Of a stretch of 56,251 bases of DNA, positions 24,290 through 33,406 are shown piece after piece. The first letter of the stretch is position 1, and every line of letters begins with the position of its first letter. This DNA comes from an uncultured Pelagibacteraceae bacterium (GTDB taxonomy: Bacteria > Pseudomonadota > Alphaproteobacteria > Pelagibacterales > Pelagibacteraceae). Where the stretch lies: contig CACNSS010000007.1 in the NCBI GenBank assembly GCA_902623215.1, positions 1-56,251 on the forward strand, written 5' to 3'. The notes beneath the pieces were generated by a model. It had not been told where the DNA came from. It worked only from the letters and a program-made list of their open reading frames with translations, and did no database searches. Made by a program: the position numbers and the translations under genes.

Positions 24290-25744
24290 TTATAATTTTT
24301 GGTCGTATTCACCAATTTTACCAGTTTTTTTTAATAATTGATCAATAAATTCAAATATTTTTTTCTTTCTTTCATCAGAAGTTGGGCTCTCAGTAACAAC
24401 CACTAACGAGGGTTTATTTGATGAGGCTCTAATTAAGCCCCAGGACCCATCATTAAATGAAAATCTTACTCCATTTACAGTAATAATTTCTATTATTTCT
24501 TGTTGGTCGATTTTAGTTTTATTATTTTTTATATTTTCAATTTCCTTTACAAGCTGATTTACCACCTCATATTTTTCATTATCTTTACAAAAAGGAGCCA
24601 TTGTAGGTGATTGAAACGTTTTGGGTAACTCATCCATTATTTCACTAATTTTTCTATTATCGTTATCAAGTAAGTGACACACTTGGATAGCAGAGTTGAT
24701 GCCATCATCATATCCATATCCTAGAGGTTGGTTAAAAAAGAAATGCCCACTTTTTTCAAAACCAGCTAGTGCATTCTCTTTATGAACTTTTCTTTTAATA
24801 TGGGAATGGCCTGTCTTCCAATAGATCGTTTGGCATTGATTACCTTTTAATATTTTGTCGTTAGAATATAAGCCTGTTGATTTGACATCTACAATGAATT
24901 TAGAATTTTTGTGAGTTTTAGAGAGATTTCTTGCAATTAAAAGGCCAATTTTATCTGAAAATATTTCGTTTCCTTTATTATCTATCACCCCTAATCTATC
25001 ACCATCACCATCAAAACCAAAACCAATATCAGCATTATTTTCTTTTACAAATTTTGATATTTCATGAAGCATTTCTAGATCTTCTGGATTTGGATTATAT
25101 TTTGGAAATGTCCAATCTAATTTACAGTCTAATTCAATTACATCACAACCTATTCCCCTTAAAATATCAGGCGCGAAAATACCTGCGGTGCCATTTCCAC
25201 AGGCAACAACAGCCTTTATCTTCTTTATAATTTTATTTTTTTTTATTAAATCGTTTTTATATATTTGTTGAAAATTGCTTATTTGTTTTTCACTTCCACT
25301 GCCTGTCAAAAAGGTTTTATTTAATGTAATTTCTTTTAACTCTTTCATCTCATCTGGTGCATGGGTTAATCCTTTTTTGATACCCATTTTTACACCAGTC
25401 CAACCATTTTCGTTATGGCTGGCAGTTATCATTGCAACTGCATCTGAGTTTAAATTAAATTGAGCAAAATAAACCATTGGAGACAATGATAACCCTACAT
25501 CTTCCACATTACATCCTGTTGAAATAAGACCCCTCTTAAATGCTTTTTTAATTTCTTCACTGTAAGATCTATAATCATGACCAACTATTACTCTCGGATT
25601 ATTTTTTTTTGTGTGTTTTATAATTTGTGACCCGAATCCTTTCCCAAGATACGTCATTCCATCCAAATTTATATCTTTCTCATACAACCATCTGGCATCA
25701 TATTCTCTAAAACCGTAGGGACTTATTTTTAAATTTTCAGACAT
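24290..25744 (-). CDS. Phosphomannomutase/phosphoglucomutase (alpha-D-phosphohexomutase)
   Basis: A 484-residue four-domain phosphohexomutase of the AlgC/ManB type, interconverting hexose 1- and 6-phosphates. The phosphoserine loop ITASHNENGWTGVKMG holds Ser109, and the metal-binding GFDGDGDRLGVID and sugar-binding GFEKSGHFFF follow. The C-terminal phosphate-binding loop is near RASSNKPSLVV. It could feed mannose- or glucose-nucleotide synthesis for the surface glycans made by the glycosyltransferases in this window. Specificity is not decided by sequence. Confidence 0.92.
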   Translation of the reverse strand: MSENLKISPYGFREYDARWLYEKDINLDGMTYLGKGFGSQIIKHTKKNNPRVIVGHDYRSYSEEIKKAFKRGLISTGCNVEDVGLSLSPMVYFAQFNLNSDAVAMITASHNENGWTGVKMGIKKGLTHAPDEMKELKEITLNKTFLTGSGSEKQISNFQQIYKNDLIKKNKIIKKIKAVVACGNGTAGIFAPDILRGIGCDVIELDCKLDWTFPKYNPNPEDLEMLHEISKFVKENNADIGFGFDGDGDRLGVIDNKGNEIFSDKIGLLIARNLSKTHKNSKFIVDVKSTGLYSNDKILKGNQCQTIYWKTGHSHIKRKVHKENALAGFEKSGHFFFNQPLGYGYDDGINSAIQVCHLLDNDNRKISEIMDELPKTFQSPTMAPFCKDNEKYEVVNQLVKEIENIKNNKTKIDQQEIIEIITVNGVRFSFNDGSWGLIRASSNKPSLVVVTESPTSDERKKKIFEFIDQLLKKTGKIGEYDQKL

Positions 25745-25823
25745 AATTGTTAATTACTTACATTTTTTTGGATTTTTTTATTGATAATTTTTTTGCCACG
25801 TTCTATAAATGTTCTATTGATTT

Positions 25824-25870
25824 GTTGTTTATATAGTATATTAACACCAAACGCACACAACATATAGTTG
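25824..25870 (+). promoter_or_regulatory. Pair of NrdR-like boxes upstream of nrdA
   Basis: Compared with the NrdR consensus ACACWATATATWGTGT, the segment 25855-25870 matches at 13 of 16 bases and the segment 25824-25839 at 10 of 16 (best in its right half). Their starts are 31 nt apart, three helical turns, which is the usual spacing of NrdR box pairs. The downstream box overlaps the -35 element, as expected for a repressor. Confidence 0.5.
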
Positions 25871-25895
25871 TTTTCGTTAAAATAACAAATATAAT
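25868..25895 (+). promoter_or_regulatory. nrdA promoter giving a near-leaderless mRNA
   Basis: TTGTTT (25868-25873), a 16-bp spacer and a perfect TATAAT (25890-25895). The ATG at 25905 is only 9 nt beyond the -10, so transcription would start within about 3 nt of the start codon. No Shine-Dalgarno is present, which agrees with leaderless translation. Confidence 0.55.
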
Positions 25896-25904
25896 ACATT
25901 ATTT

Positions 25905-27845
25905 ATGAATAAAATAGTATCGCTAGCAATAAAGAAAGCTGTCTCTGAATATAACCCTAAGGTTGAAAAAGTCGAAAGTGATAACAGACCAGATCTATTC
26001 TCACTTAATAATGAAACTGAACTTTTTCAAAATGATAGAGGTATCATAATCAAAATTGACCGATCTAGAGATGCAAATCTAACTGATTTTGGAAAAGCAA
26101 CCTTAAAAGATAGATATCTTGGTCACAACGAGTCTTTTCAAGATTTATTTGCAAGAGTTGCCAGCACCTACGCTGATGATAATTTACATGCTCAAAGAAT
26201 TTATAACTACATAAGTAAATTGTGGTTTATGCCAGCGACACCTGTTTTATCAAATGGTGGCACAAAAAGAGGTTTACCTATTTCATGTTTTCTTAATGAA
26301 GCTTCCGATAGTTTAGGAGGTATACTTGACCTTTGGAGCGAAAATGTTTGGTTAGCTGCAAAAGGTGGTGGTATTGGTAGTTACTGGGGAAATTTAAGAT
26401 CTATCGGAGAAAAAATTGGCAAAGTAGGAAAAACTTCTGGAATTATTCCTTTCATAAAAGTTATGGACTCTTTAACTATGGCAATAAGTCAAGGTTCATT
26501 AAGAAGAGGATCCGCAGCTTGTTATCTTCCAATTGATCATCCTGAGATTGAGGAATTTATGGAAATGAGAAGACCAACTGGTGGTGATCCAAATAGAAAA
26601 GCTCTTAATTTACATCATGGTGTTTTGGTTACAGATGCATTTATGAGAGCAGTTGAAAATGATGAAGAATGGGCATTGAAAAGTCCAGCTGACGGTTCCA
26701 TTCAACAAACAATTTCTGCAAGAAATTTATGGATAAGATTATTAACAGCTCGAATTGAAACTGGAGAGCCTTATATTATCTATATTGATACTGTTAATAG
26801 ACAAATCCCACAACATCACAAGCTTGCTAATTTGACAGTTAAAACTTCTAATCTTTGCAGTGAAATAACTTTACCAACAGGTATAGATAAAGATGGAAGA
26901 GATAGAACTGCAGTTTGTTGTTTGTCGTCTTTAAATTTAGAAAAATACGATGAATGGAAAAATGATACAAACATGATAGCAGATGTAATGAGATTTTTAG
27001 ATAATGTTTTATCTGATTTTATTAATAAAGCTCCAGACCAATTTAAAGATGCTAAGTATTCTGCAGAAAGAGAAAGAAGTGTTGGTTTAGGTGTGATGGG
27101 TTTTCACTCTTTTTTACAAAAGAAAAGAATTCCACTTGAATCAGTAATGGCAAAATCTTGGAATAAAAAAATATTCAAACAAATTAATGAACAAGTTAAT
27201 CAAGCTTCTAAAGATTTGGCAGAGGAAAGAGGTGCTTGTCCAGATGCAGCTGAGTATGGTTACATGGAAAGATTTTCAAATAAAACCGCAATAGCTCCAA
27301 CTGCATCTATTTCAATTATTTGTGGAGGTGCTTCACCAGGTGTTGAGCCAATTGCAGCTAATAGTTATACGCACAAAACCTTGTCAGGTTCTTTTAATGT
27401 TAGAAATAGATATCTTGAAGAAATACTTGAAAGTCATGGTAAAAACGATGACGAAACTTGGTCTACAATTACTACAAATCAAGGTTCAGTTTCTCACTTG
27501 GACTTTTTAACTGATCTTGAAAAAGATGTTTTCAAAACAGCATTTGAGTTAAATCAAAAATGGATAATTGAATTAAGTGGAGATCGAACTCCGTATATCT
27601 CTCAAGCACAATCAGTTAATTTATTTTTGCCAGCAGATGTTCACAAAAAAGAATTACATAGAATTCATTTTGATGCATGGAAAAAAGGTCTTAAAAGCCT
27701 CTATTACTGTAGATCAAAATCAATTCAAAGAGCTGAAAATATCAATAATGCAAACTCTACTGATATTACAGCTAATGTGTATAAATCAAAAAAACAACAA
27801 TCTAACGAACAACCAGAATACGAGGAGTGTTTATCATGTCAGTAG
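25905..27845 (+). CDS. nrdA: Ribonucleoside-diphosphate reductase, alpha subunit (class I)
   Basis: Catalytic subunit making dNDPs from NDPs. The 646 residues carry all active-site landmarks: Cys128 (PISCFLNEA), Asn316/Cys318/Glu320 (SNLCSEITLPT), Cys338 (AVCCLSSLNL), Tyr600-Tyr601 for radical transfer, and a C-terminal CLSC pair that accepts electrons from thioredoxin or glutaredoxin. The N-terminus has no ATP-cone; relatives with one are over 100 residues longer, so dATP feedback through that domain is absent. It is followed by nrdB with a 10-bp overlap and is probably controlled by NrdR. Confidence 0.95.
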   Translation: MNKIVSLAIKKAVSEYNPKVEKVESDNRPDLFSLNNETELFQNDRGIIIKIDRSRDANLTDFGKATLKDRYLGHNESFQDLFARVASTYADDNLHAQRIYNYISKLWFMPATPVLSNGGTKRGLPISCFLNEASDSLGGILDLWSENVWLAAKGGGIGSYWGNLRSIGEKIGKVGKTSGIIPFIKVMDSLTMAISQGSLRRGSAACYLPIDHPEIEEFMEMRRPTGGDPNRKALNLHHGVLVTDAFMRAVENDEEWALKSPADGSIQQTISARNLWIRLLTARIETGEPYIIYIDTVNRQIPQHHKLANLTVKTSNLCSEITLPTGIDKDGRDRTAVCCLSSLNLEKYDEWKNDTNMIADVMRFLDNVLSDFINKAPDQFKDAKYSAERERSVGLGVMGFHSFLQKKRIPLESVMAKSWNKKIFKQINEQVNQASKDLAEERGACPDAAEYGYMERFSNKTAIAPTASISIICGGASPGVEPIAANSYTHKTLSGSFNVRNRYLEEILESHGKNDDETWSTITTNQGSVSHLDFLTDLEKDVFKTAFELNQKWIIELSGDRTPYISQAQSVNLFLPADVHKKELHRIHFDAWKKGLKSLYYCRSKSIQRAENINNANSTDITANVYKSKKQQSNEQPEYEECLSCQ

Positions 27846-28852
27846 CAGAAAAAACTAAGACGGAGAAAAAAGAAATTATTCAACCAAAAAAGATGGGTTT
27901 ATTGGTAGAAAACCCGGTATACAAACCATTTAGATATCCATGGTGTTATGATGCATGGTTAACACAACAAAGAATTCACTGGTTACCAGAAGAAGTGCCA
28001 CTCGGTGATGATGTACGAGATTGGCAAAAAAATTTATCACAACCTGAAAAAAATTTGGTTACTCAAATATTTAGATTTTTCACTCAAGCAGATGTTGAGG
28101 TTAATAACTGTTATTTAAGACACTACACAACAGTATTTAAACCAACTGAAGTATTAATGATGATGACTGCTTTTGCAGCAATGGAAACAGTTCATGTAGC
28201 AGCATATTCACATTTGTTAGATACAATCGGGATGCCTGAGTCAGAGTATTCAGCTTTTATGAAATACAAAGAGATGAAAGATAAATATGATTACATGCAG
28301 GGTTTTAACGTAAACTCTAAAGAAGATATTGCAAAAACAGTTGCGGTTTTTAGTGCTTTTACAGAGGGTCTACAATTATTCGCTAGTTTTGCAATCCTTT
28401 TAAATTTTCCAAGACACAATAAATTAAAAGGAATGGGGCAGATAGTAACGTGGTCTGTTAGAGATGAAACTCTTCATTGCAATTCAATGATTAGAATTTT
28501 TAAGGAATTTATAAAAGAGAACCCAGAAATATGGACACCAAAACTTAAAAAAGAACTTTACGAAGCTTGCAGAACAATTGTTGAGCATGAAGATGCTTTT
28601 ATAGATTTAGCTTTTGAAATGGGTCCAATGGAGGGTTTAACCGCACAAGAGGTTAAGGATTACATTAGATTTATTGGAAATAGAAGATTGGTCCAATTAG
28701 GATTAGAGCCAATTTATGATGTAGAAAAAAATCCACTTGGATGGCTCGATACAATGCTAAATGCTGTTGAGCATATGAACTTCTTTGAAGGTCGTGCTAC
28801 AGAGTATTCTAAAGCATCAACTCAAGGGACTTGGGTTGAAGCTTTTAGTTAA
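27836..28852 (+). CDS. nrdB: Ribonucleoside-diphosphate reductase, beta subunit (class I)
   Basis: A 338-residue ferritin-like radical subunit. The metal ligands are complete: Asp86, Glu117, His120, Glu177, Glu211 and His214, with Tyr124 four residues after His120 as the expected radical site, so this is a tyrosyl-radical enzyme rather than the Phe-containing class Ic type. The ATG at 27836 is chosen over a GTG at 27827 because GAGGAG lies at ideal distance inside the end of nrdA. No ATP-cone is present. Metal identity (iron or manganese) cannot be told. Confidence 0.95.
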   Translation: MSVAEKTKTEKKEIIQPKKMGLLVENPVYKPFRYPWCYDAWLTQQRIHWLPEEVPLGDDVRDWQKNLSQPEKNLVTQIFRFFTQADVEVNNCYLRHYTTVFKPTEVLMMMTAFAAMETVHVAAYSHLLDTIGMPESEYSAFMKYKEMKDKYDYMQGFNVNSKEDIAKTVAVFSAFTEGLQLFASFAILLNFPRHNKLKGMGQIVTWSVRDETLHCNSMIRIFKEFIKENPEIWTPKLKKELYEACRTIVEHEDAFIDLAFEMGPMEGLTAQEVKDYIRFIGNRRLVQLGLEPIYDVEKNPLGWLDTMLNAVEHMNFFEGRATEYSKASTQGTWVEAFS

Positions 28853-28903
28853 TTTTTAAATAAATTACTAGATAGATCGCCATAAATTATTTAATATGGC
28901 TAG

Positions 28904-29152
28904 ATGATCGTGTCGCCTTGCATAAGTATTTGCAAAACAGACCCTGTAACAGGTTTTTGTTACGGGTGTGGAAGGACTGATGAGGAAAAAAAGAATTGGA
29001 AACTCAGTGAAACAACTGATGAATGGAAGCAAAAAAATCTCATAGAAATCAAAAGTAGACTTAATGGCTGGCAATTAAGAAGCTTTGAGGAGTCGTATAA
29101 AAATAAAGTTGAAAACGGTATTTCTCTTTTTAAAAAAGAAATGCTTAAATAA
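28904..29152 (+). CDS. DUF1289 family protein
   Basis: An 82-residue protein with the four-cysteine motif SPCISICKTDPVTGFCYGCGRT, then EEKKNW, which defines DUF1289. The cysteines probably bind zinc or an iron-sulfur cluster. Function is unknown; it is common as a single copy in proteobacteria. It begins 51 bp after nrdB. An overlapping ORF on the other strand lacks any family pattern and is ignored. Confidence 0.88.
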   Translation: MIVSPCISICKTDPVTGFCYGCGRTDEEKKNWKLSETTDEWKQKNLIEIKSRLNGWQLRSFEESYKNKVENGISLFKKEMLK

Positions 29153-29199
29153 ATTAATTTTGATCAAATTAAATAATTTAAAAACTAACAAATTTATTT

Positions 29200-29826
29200 A
29201 TGAAATATAAGAAATATTTTAGAAAAACGAGTCTTAAACAAAAAGGCCATGGAGATTTTCTTTTAAATGAAGTCAGAAAAGAACAACCTAAAATTTTTTT
29301 AGAGATAGGAGTTTTTCATGGAGTTACTGCAAGGAATGTATGTGAACTACTTTATCAAATCAATAAAGATAATTTTAAATATATTGGCCTAGATTTATTT
29401 GAAGAAAATAATGAAAATAAAAATGAAGTCATTCCAAATAATACATTTACTAATCCTTTTAAGAATATTTATTTCAAATATATAAAAAAAGAGAATCCAT
29501 ACAGCTTAGAGTCTGTTAAAGATTTACTTAAAAAATTTGAAAAAAATGTCCACCTGATAAAAGGAAATTCAAACAAAATTTTGAAAAAAATAGACATGGG
29601 TAAAATAGATTATGTTTTTTTAGATGGGGGTCATGAATATAATACGGTTAAGAATGACTTAGAAAACTGCGTTGAAGTTATAAAAAAAGGCGGAACAGTT
29701 TTATGTGATGACTATAGTTTAGTTACTACTCCAGATGTTAAAAGAGCTGTTGATGAATTTATAAAAGACAATCAATATAATGTTGAAATATTATGCGATA
29801 ACCGCTTTGCAAAAATTCAAAAATAA
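29200..29826 (+). CDS. Class I SAM-dependent methyltransferase
   Basis: A 208-residue methyltransferase (Methyltransf_24-like). The SAM motif FLEIGVFHGVTARNVCELL, the acidic strand-2 YIGLDLFEE, DYVFLDGGHEYNTVKNDLENC and KGGTVLCDDY are all visible. Such enzymes often act on sugars or small metabolites in surface-polymer clusters. No neighbour gives a clue: upstream is DUF1289, and downstream the convergent prpC ends 3 bp away. Confidence 0.85.
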   Translation: MKYKKYFRKTSLKQKGHGDFLLNEVRKEQPKIFLEIGVFHGVTARNVCELLYQINKDNFKYIGLDLFEENNENKNEVIPNNTFTNPFKNIYFKYIKKENPYSLESVKDLLKKFEKNVHLIKGNSNKILKKIDMGKIDYVFLDGGHEYNTVKNDLENCVEVIKKGGTVLCDDYSLVTTPDVKRAVDEFIKDNQYNVEILCDNRFAKIQK

Positions 29827-29829
29827 AAA

Positions 29830-30954
29830 TTATCTCTGATTTAATTGTAGAACTTTTCTGTGTTTATTACCTTTGTAGCTCGCCAATGGTCTAATTAGTT
29901 TATTTGCAGCATGTTGTTCCATTATATGTGCTGACCATCCTGTAATTCTCGAAATTACAAATATTGGTGTAAAAAAATCTGTGTCAAAACCCATTAAATG
30001 GTACGTAGGTCCAGTGGGATAATCTACATTAGGGTGAATATTTTTTTTATCAATCATAACTCTTTCAACAATGTCGTAAATTTTTTCAAATTTTTTATCT
30101 TTTTTGATCTTTGCTACTTTAGCAAAATATTTCCTCATGGTAGGGACTCTCGAGTCACCGGATTTATAAACTCTATGACCAAAACCCATTACAACTTCTT
30201 TTTTTGCGAGTGCATTGTTTATCCAATTTAATGCATTTTTAGGACTTTTTATTTTATTCATCATATGCATGACTTCTTCATTAGCTCCACCATGAAGAGG
30301 ACCTTTTAAACTTGCTATTGCACCAGTTATAGCTCCGTGAATATCAGACAAACTACTTGTTATAGTTCTTGCTGTAAATGTTGAAACATTGAAACTGTGT
30401 TCAGCATATAAAATTAATGAAACATCAAAAGCTTTTACAATTTCTTTTTGAGGAACTTTTCCAAAGCACATATGAAAAAAATTCTCCGACATATTTAAAT
30501 TTTTTTTAGGTTTGATAATATTTTTACCTTTTCTTATTCTATAAAACGCAGCTAAAGCAGTTGGTGTTTTCGCTAAAATTCTAACTGCTTTTCTCATGTT
30601 TGCTTCAGGTGATGAGTCTGTCGTCTCTTTATCTTCCAAACCCATGATGCTGACCGCAGTTCTAGCTACATCCATAGGATGGGATTTCTTAGGCATCTTT
30701 TTAATAAATGAGTAAAGATCTTTTGAGAGATCTCTATTATTTCTTTCCTCTTTTTCAAATTTTCTCAATTCTATTGAATTTGGTAGATCTTTATTCAAAA
30801 TTAAATAAGCGACTTCCTCAAATTTACAATATTCACACAAATCTTGTGCTGCATAACCTCTATAGGTAAGAGAATTTATCTCAGGCATAACTTTTGAAAC
30901 CTCTGTTTCATCAACAACAATTCCAAGTAAGCCTTTTTTTATGTCATCACTCAT
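29830..30954 (-). CDS. prpC: 2-methylcitrate synthase / citrate synthase
   Basis: Condenses propionyl-CoA with oxaloacetate to 2-methylcitrate. The 374 residues and short form match PrpC rather than the longer hexameric GltA. The catalytic His-His-Asp set is seen in GPLHGGANE, MGFGHRVYK and FDTDFF, and the C-terminus has ITGWSAHIMEQ and RP for CoA binding. It is the third gene of prpD-prpB-prpC, overlapping prpB by 1 bp. Citrate synthase activity is also likely, as in other PrpC enzymes. Confidence 0.9.
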   Translation of the reverse strand: MSDDIKKGLLGIVVDETEVSKVMPEINSLTYRGYAAQDLCEYCKFEEVAYLILNKDLPNSIELRKFEKEERNNRDLSKDLYSFIKKMPKKSHPMDVARTAVSIMGLEDKETTDSSPEANMRKAVRILAKTPTALAAFYRIRKGKNIIKPKKNLNMSENFFHMCFGKVPQKEIVKAFDVSLILYAEHSFNVSTFTARTITSSLSDIHGAITGAIASLKGPLHGGANEEVMHMMNKIKSPKNALNWINNALAKKEVVMGFGHRVYKSGDSRVPTMRKYFAKVAKIKKDKKFEKIYDIVERVMIDKKNIHPNVDYPTGPTYHLMGFDTDFFTPIFVISRITGWSAHIMEQHAANKLIRPLASYKGNKHRKVLQLNQR

Positions 30955-31850
30955 TATTCATGTCCATCTGTATTAAAATTATAAATAGTTTCGTCTAAAC
31001 TATTATATTTTTCATAATCTACAAGCTCGTATAACCTTTTCCTAGTTTGCATCTTATCAATAATATTGTTTTGGTGTCCATTTGCATAAATGTCTCTTAA
31101 TCCGTCTTCAACATTTTTCATTGCTAATCTTTGAGTGGTGACTGGATAAATAACTATATTATAGCCAAATTGTTCTAACTCTTTAAAATTGAACAATTTA
31201 GTTTTTCCAAATTCTGTCATATTCGCTAATAAGTAGCATGAGAGCTCTTTTCTTACTTTTTCAAAATCTTTTTCATCATGCAAAGCTTCTGGAAAAACAA
31301 TTTCAGCTCCAGCATCGACATATGCTTTGCATCTATCAATCATCTTATCTATTCCTTCTACGCTTTTTGCATCTGACCTAGCTATAATTTTAAAATTCTT
31401 GTCTTTTCTAGTTGAAATACAATCTTTGATTTTTTTAACCATAGCGTCAGTAGAAATTAACTCTTTATTATCTAGATGACCGCATCTTTTCCTTTCAATT
31501 TGATCCTCTATATGTACAGCTGTAATTCCAAATTCCTCAAAAGTTTCAATTGTTTCTTTACAAGATTTAAAACCTGTATCAATATCAACAATGGTTGGAA
31601 GATTTGTAACTCTAGATATTAAATATGATCTTGTACTTACATCTTGCAATGTAGTTAATCCAATATCAGGAAAACCAAGATCATTAGCCATAACACCACC
31701 TGAAACATAAACTGCATCATACCCAATTTCTTCGATAAGTTTTGCTGTTAAAGGATTATAAGCACCAGGAACCCTTAAAATTCTATTTGATTTTAATTTC
31801 TTATCGAAATCCTCTCTTTTTTGATTTGGTTTTTTCTCAACAAAATGCAT
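30954..31850 (-). CDS. prpB: Methylisocitrate lyase
   Basis: Splits 2-methylisocitrate to pyruvate and succinate. The 298-residue PEP-mutase/isocitrate-lyase-fold enzyme has the catalytic loop ERKRCGH with Cys123, the same number as the catalytic cysteine of E. coli PrpB, and metal-binding VDIDTGF and HIEDQ. Start and stop overlap by a single base with prpC and prpD (TAATG style), implying translational coupling. Confidence 0.93.
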   Translation of the reverse strand: MHFVEKKPNQKREDFDKKLKSNRILRVPGAYNPLTAKLIEEIGYDAVYVSGGVMANDLGFPDIGLTTLQDVSTRSYLISRVTNLPTIVDIDTGFKSCKETIETFEEFGITAVHIEDQIERKRCGHLDNKELISTDAMVKKIKDCISTRKDKNFKIIARSDAKSVEGIDKMIDRCKAYVDAGAEIVFPEALHDEKDFEKVRKELSCYLLANMTEFGKTKLFNFKELEQFGYNIVIYPVTTQRLAMKNVEDGLRDIYANGHQNNIIDKMQTRKRLYELVDYEKYNSLDETIYNFNTDGHE

Positions 31851-33352
31851 TAAAAAATTCCTTTTTTTAAGTTTCTTTTAAGCTTATTTTTTTTCACTTC
31901 TATGTTCAATTTATCTAATTGACCTGATTTTAATCTTTTTAAATTCTGTACTACTTTTAAAAATCTATCACTTTCTTTTTTAGTCAATAAATTTTCGGTT
32001 AAAGTTAAAAATTTATTTATGTAATTCTTTCTTTTAAAAGGTCGTGATCCATAAGGATGAGCATCAGCTATATCTTGTTGTTCCGAAATTTTTTTACCGT
32101 TTTTTAGGGTAATTACTACCTTTGCACCAAAAGCTTTCTTCCTAGGATCTGGATTATGATATTTTTTAGTCCATTTTTTATCTTCATGGGTTTTTATAGA
32201 TTTCCAAATTTTTATCGTGCTTTTTTTCTTAGCCCTGGATTTAGTGTAAGATTTTATGTGGTGCCAGTTTCCATCTTCTAAAGCAACAGCAAAAATATAC
32301 ATTATTGAATGATCTAAAGTTTCTCTACTTGCATTTGGGTCCATTTTTTGAGGATCATTTGCACCGGTCCCAATTACATAATGAGTATGATGACTTGTAT
32401 AAATATCGATTTTTCTTATTTGATTTAAATTTTGCACTTTCTTATTTAACTTTTTTGCTAAATCAATTAATGCTTGTGACTGATATTCAGCTGAATATTC
32501 TTTTGTGTAAGTTTCAAGTATTGCTTTTTTAGCCTCACCTTTTTTTGGAAGAGGAACTTTATATAATGCTTTTTTGCCATCTAGGATTCTGGCGATCACA
32601 CTATCTTCACCTTCATAGATTGGACTTGGGGCACTTTCTCCCCGCATAACTCTGTCTACAGCTTCTATTGCTAGTTTACCAGCATGAGCTGGTGCATATG
32701 CTTTCCAACTTGAGATTTCCCCTTTTCTAGACTGTCTAGTAGAAATAGTTGTATGTAAAGCTTGTTGAACAGCCTGATAAATTTTTTCAGTATTTAACCT
32801 AAGCATCGACCCTATTCCTGCGGCCACACTAGGTCCTAAATGAGCAATGTGATCAACTTTGTGTTTATGTAAACATATTCCTTTAACTAAATTAACTTGT
32901 ACCTCATAAGCTGTAATAATCCCTTTTAGAAGATCTAATCCATTTTTTTTATTTTGTTGAGCTACACTTATCAATGGAGGAATATTATCTCCAGGATGAC
33001 TGTAATCTGCTGCTAAAAAAGTATCGTGGAAATCAAGCTCTCTAACAGCTGTTCCATTTGACCATGCAGCCCACTCACAATCAAATTTTAATTTTTTATT
33101 AACACCAAAGAGTGTAGCACCATTTTTTCTAGAATGTTTTAAAGCCATTTCTCTAGATGAAACTACAGGTTTTCTATTTAGAGATGCGATTGCAACAGAC
33201 GCATTATCAATTATTCTATTGATAACCATTTCTATAGCATCTTTATTTAATTTTGCATTGTCACTAGCTATTTCAGCAATTTTCCAAGCAAGTTGTTTTT
33301 TTTTAGGTAAGTGAATTTTGGATGGATAAACTTTTACTTTATGTAATATCAA
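31850..33352 (-). CDS. prpD: MmgE/PrpD family 2-methylcitrate dehydratase
   Basis: Dehydrates 2-methylcitrate to 2-methylaconitate (and may rehydrate it). The 500-residue protein shows the PrpD landmarks [66 protein letters not shown], and [19 protein letters not shown]. The TTG start is supported by AAGGAG ending 5 nt upstream (33358-33363 on the complementary strand). It heads prpD-prpB-prpC. No acnD/prpF or propionyl-CoA synthetase lies nearby, so the cycle would use a housekeeping aconitase and another propionyl-CoA source. Confidence 0.9.
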   Translation of the reverse strand: MILHKVKVYPSKIHLPKKKQLAWKIAEIASDNAKLNKDAIEMVINRIIDNASVAIASLNRKPVVSSREMALKHSRKNGATLFGVNKKLKFDCEWAAWSNGTAVRELDFHDTFLAADYSHPGDNIPPLISVAQQNKKNGLDLLKGIITAYEVQVNLVKGICLHKHKVDHIAHLGPSVAAGIGSMLRLNTEKIYQAVQQALHTTISTRQSRKGEISSWKAYAPAHAGKLAIEAVDRVMRGESAPSPIYEGEDSVIARILDGKKALYKVPLPKKGEAKKAILETYTKEYSAEYQSQALIDLAKKLNKKVQNLNQIRKIDIYTSHHTHYVIGTGANDPQKMDPNASRETLDHSIMYIFAVALEDGNWHHIKSYTKSRAKKKSTIKIWKSIKTHEDKKWTKKYHNPDPRKKAFGAKVVITLKNGKKISEQQDIADAHPYGSRPFKRKNYINKFLTLTENLLTKKESDRFLKVVQNLKRLKSGQLDKLNIEVKKNKLKRNLKKGIF

Positions 33353-33357
33353 AATAA

Positions 33358-33363
33358 CTCCTT
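33358..33363 (-). promoter_or_regulatory. Shine-Dalgarno that fixes the prpD TTG start
   Basis: AAGGAG on the minus strand, 5 nt from the TTG start codon at 33352. It supports the unusual start codon and is among the strongest ribosome binding sites in the window. Confidence 0.75.
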
Positions 33364-33406
33364 ATAGTCGGTGTTGTTTGTAATAGTTAAAAAAAAATAA
33401 TCAATA

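Noticed and set aside
24931..25463. Plus-strand ORFs opposite the phosphohexomutase
   Set aside because: They are antisense shadows of a strongly conserved gene and have low-complexity, unfamiliar translations.
27827..28852. GTG start for nrdB three codons upstream
   Set aside because: The GTG overlaps the GAGGAG ribosome site; the ATG at 27836 is correctly spaced from it.
28879..28900. Inverted repeat GCCATA/TATGGC after nrdB as a terminator
   Set aside because: Only 6 bp of stem around a 10-nt AT loop and no T-run; too weak to call in AT-rich DNA.
28868..29074. Minus-strand ORF opposite the DUF1289 gene
   Set aside because: It has no family pattern, while the plus strand encodes a clear four-cysteine DUF1289 protein.
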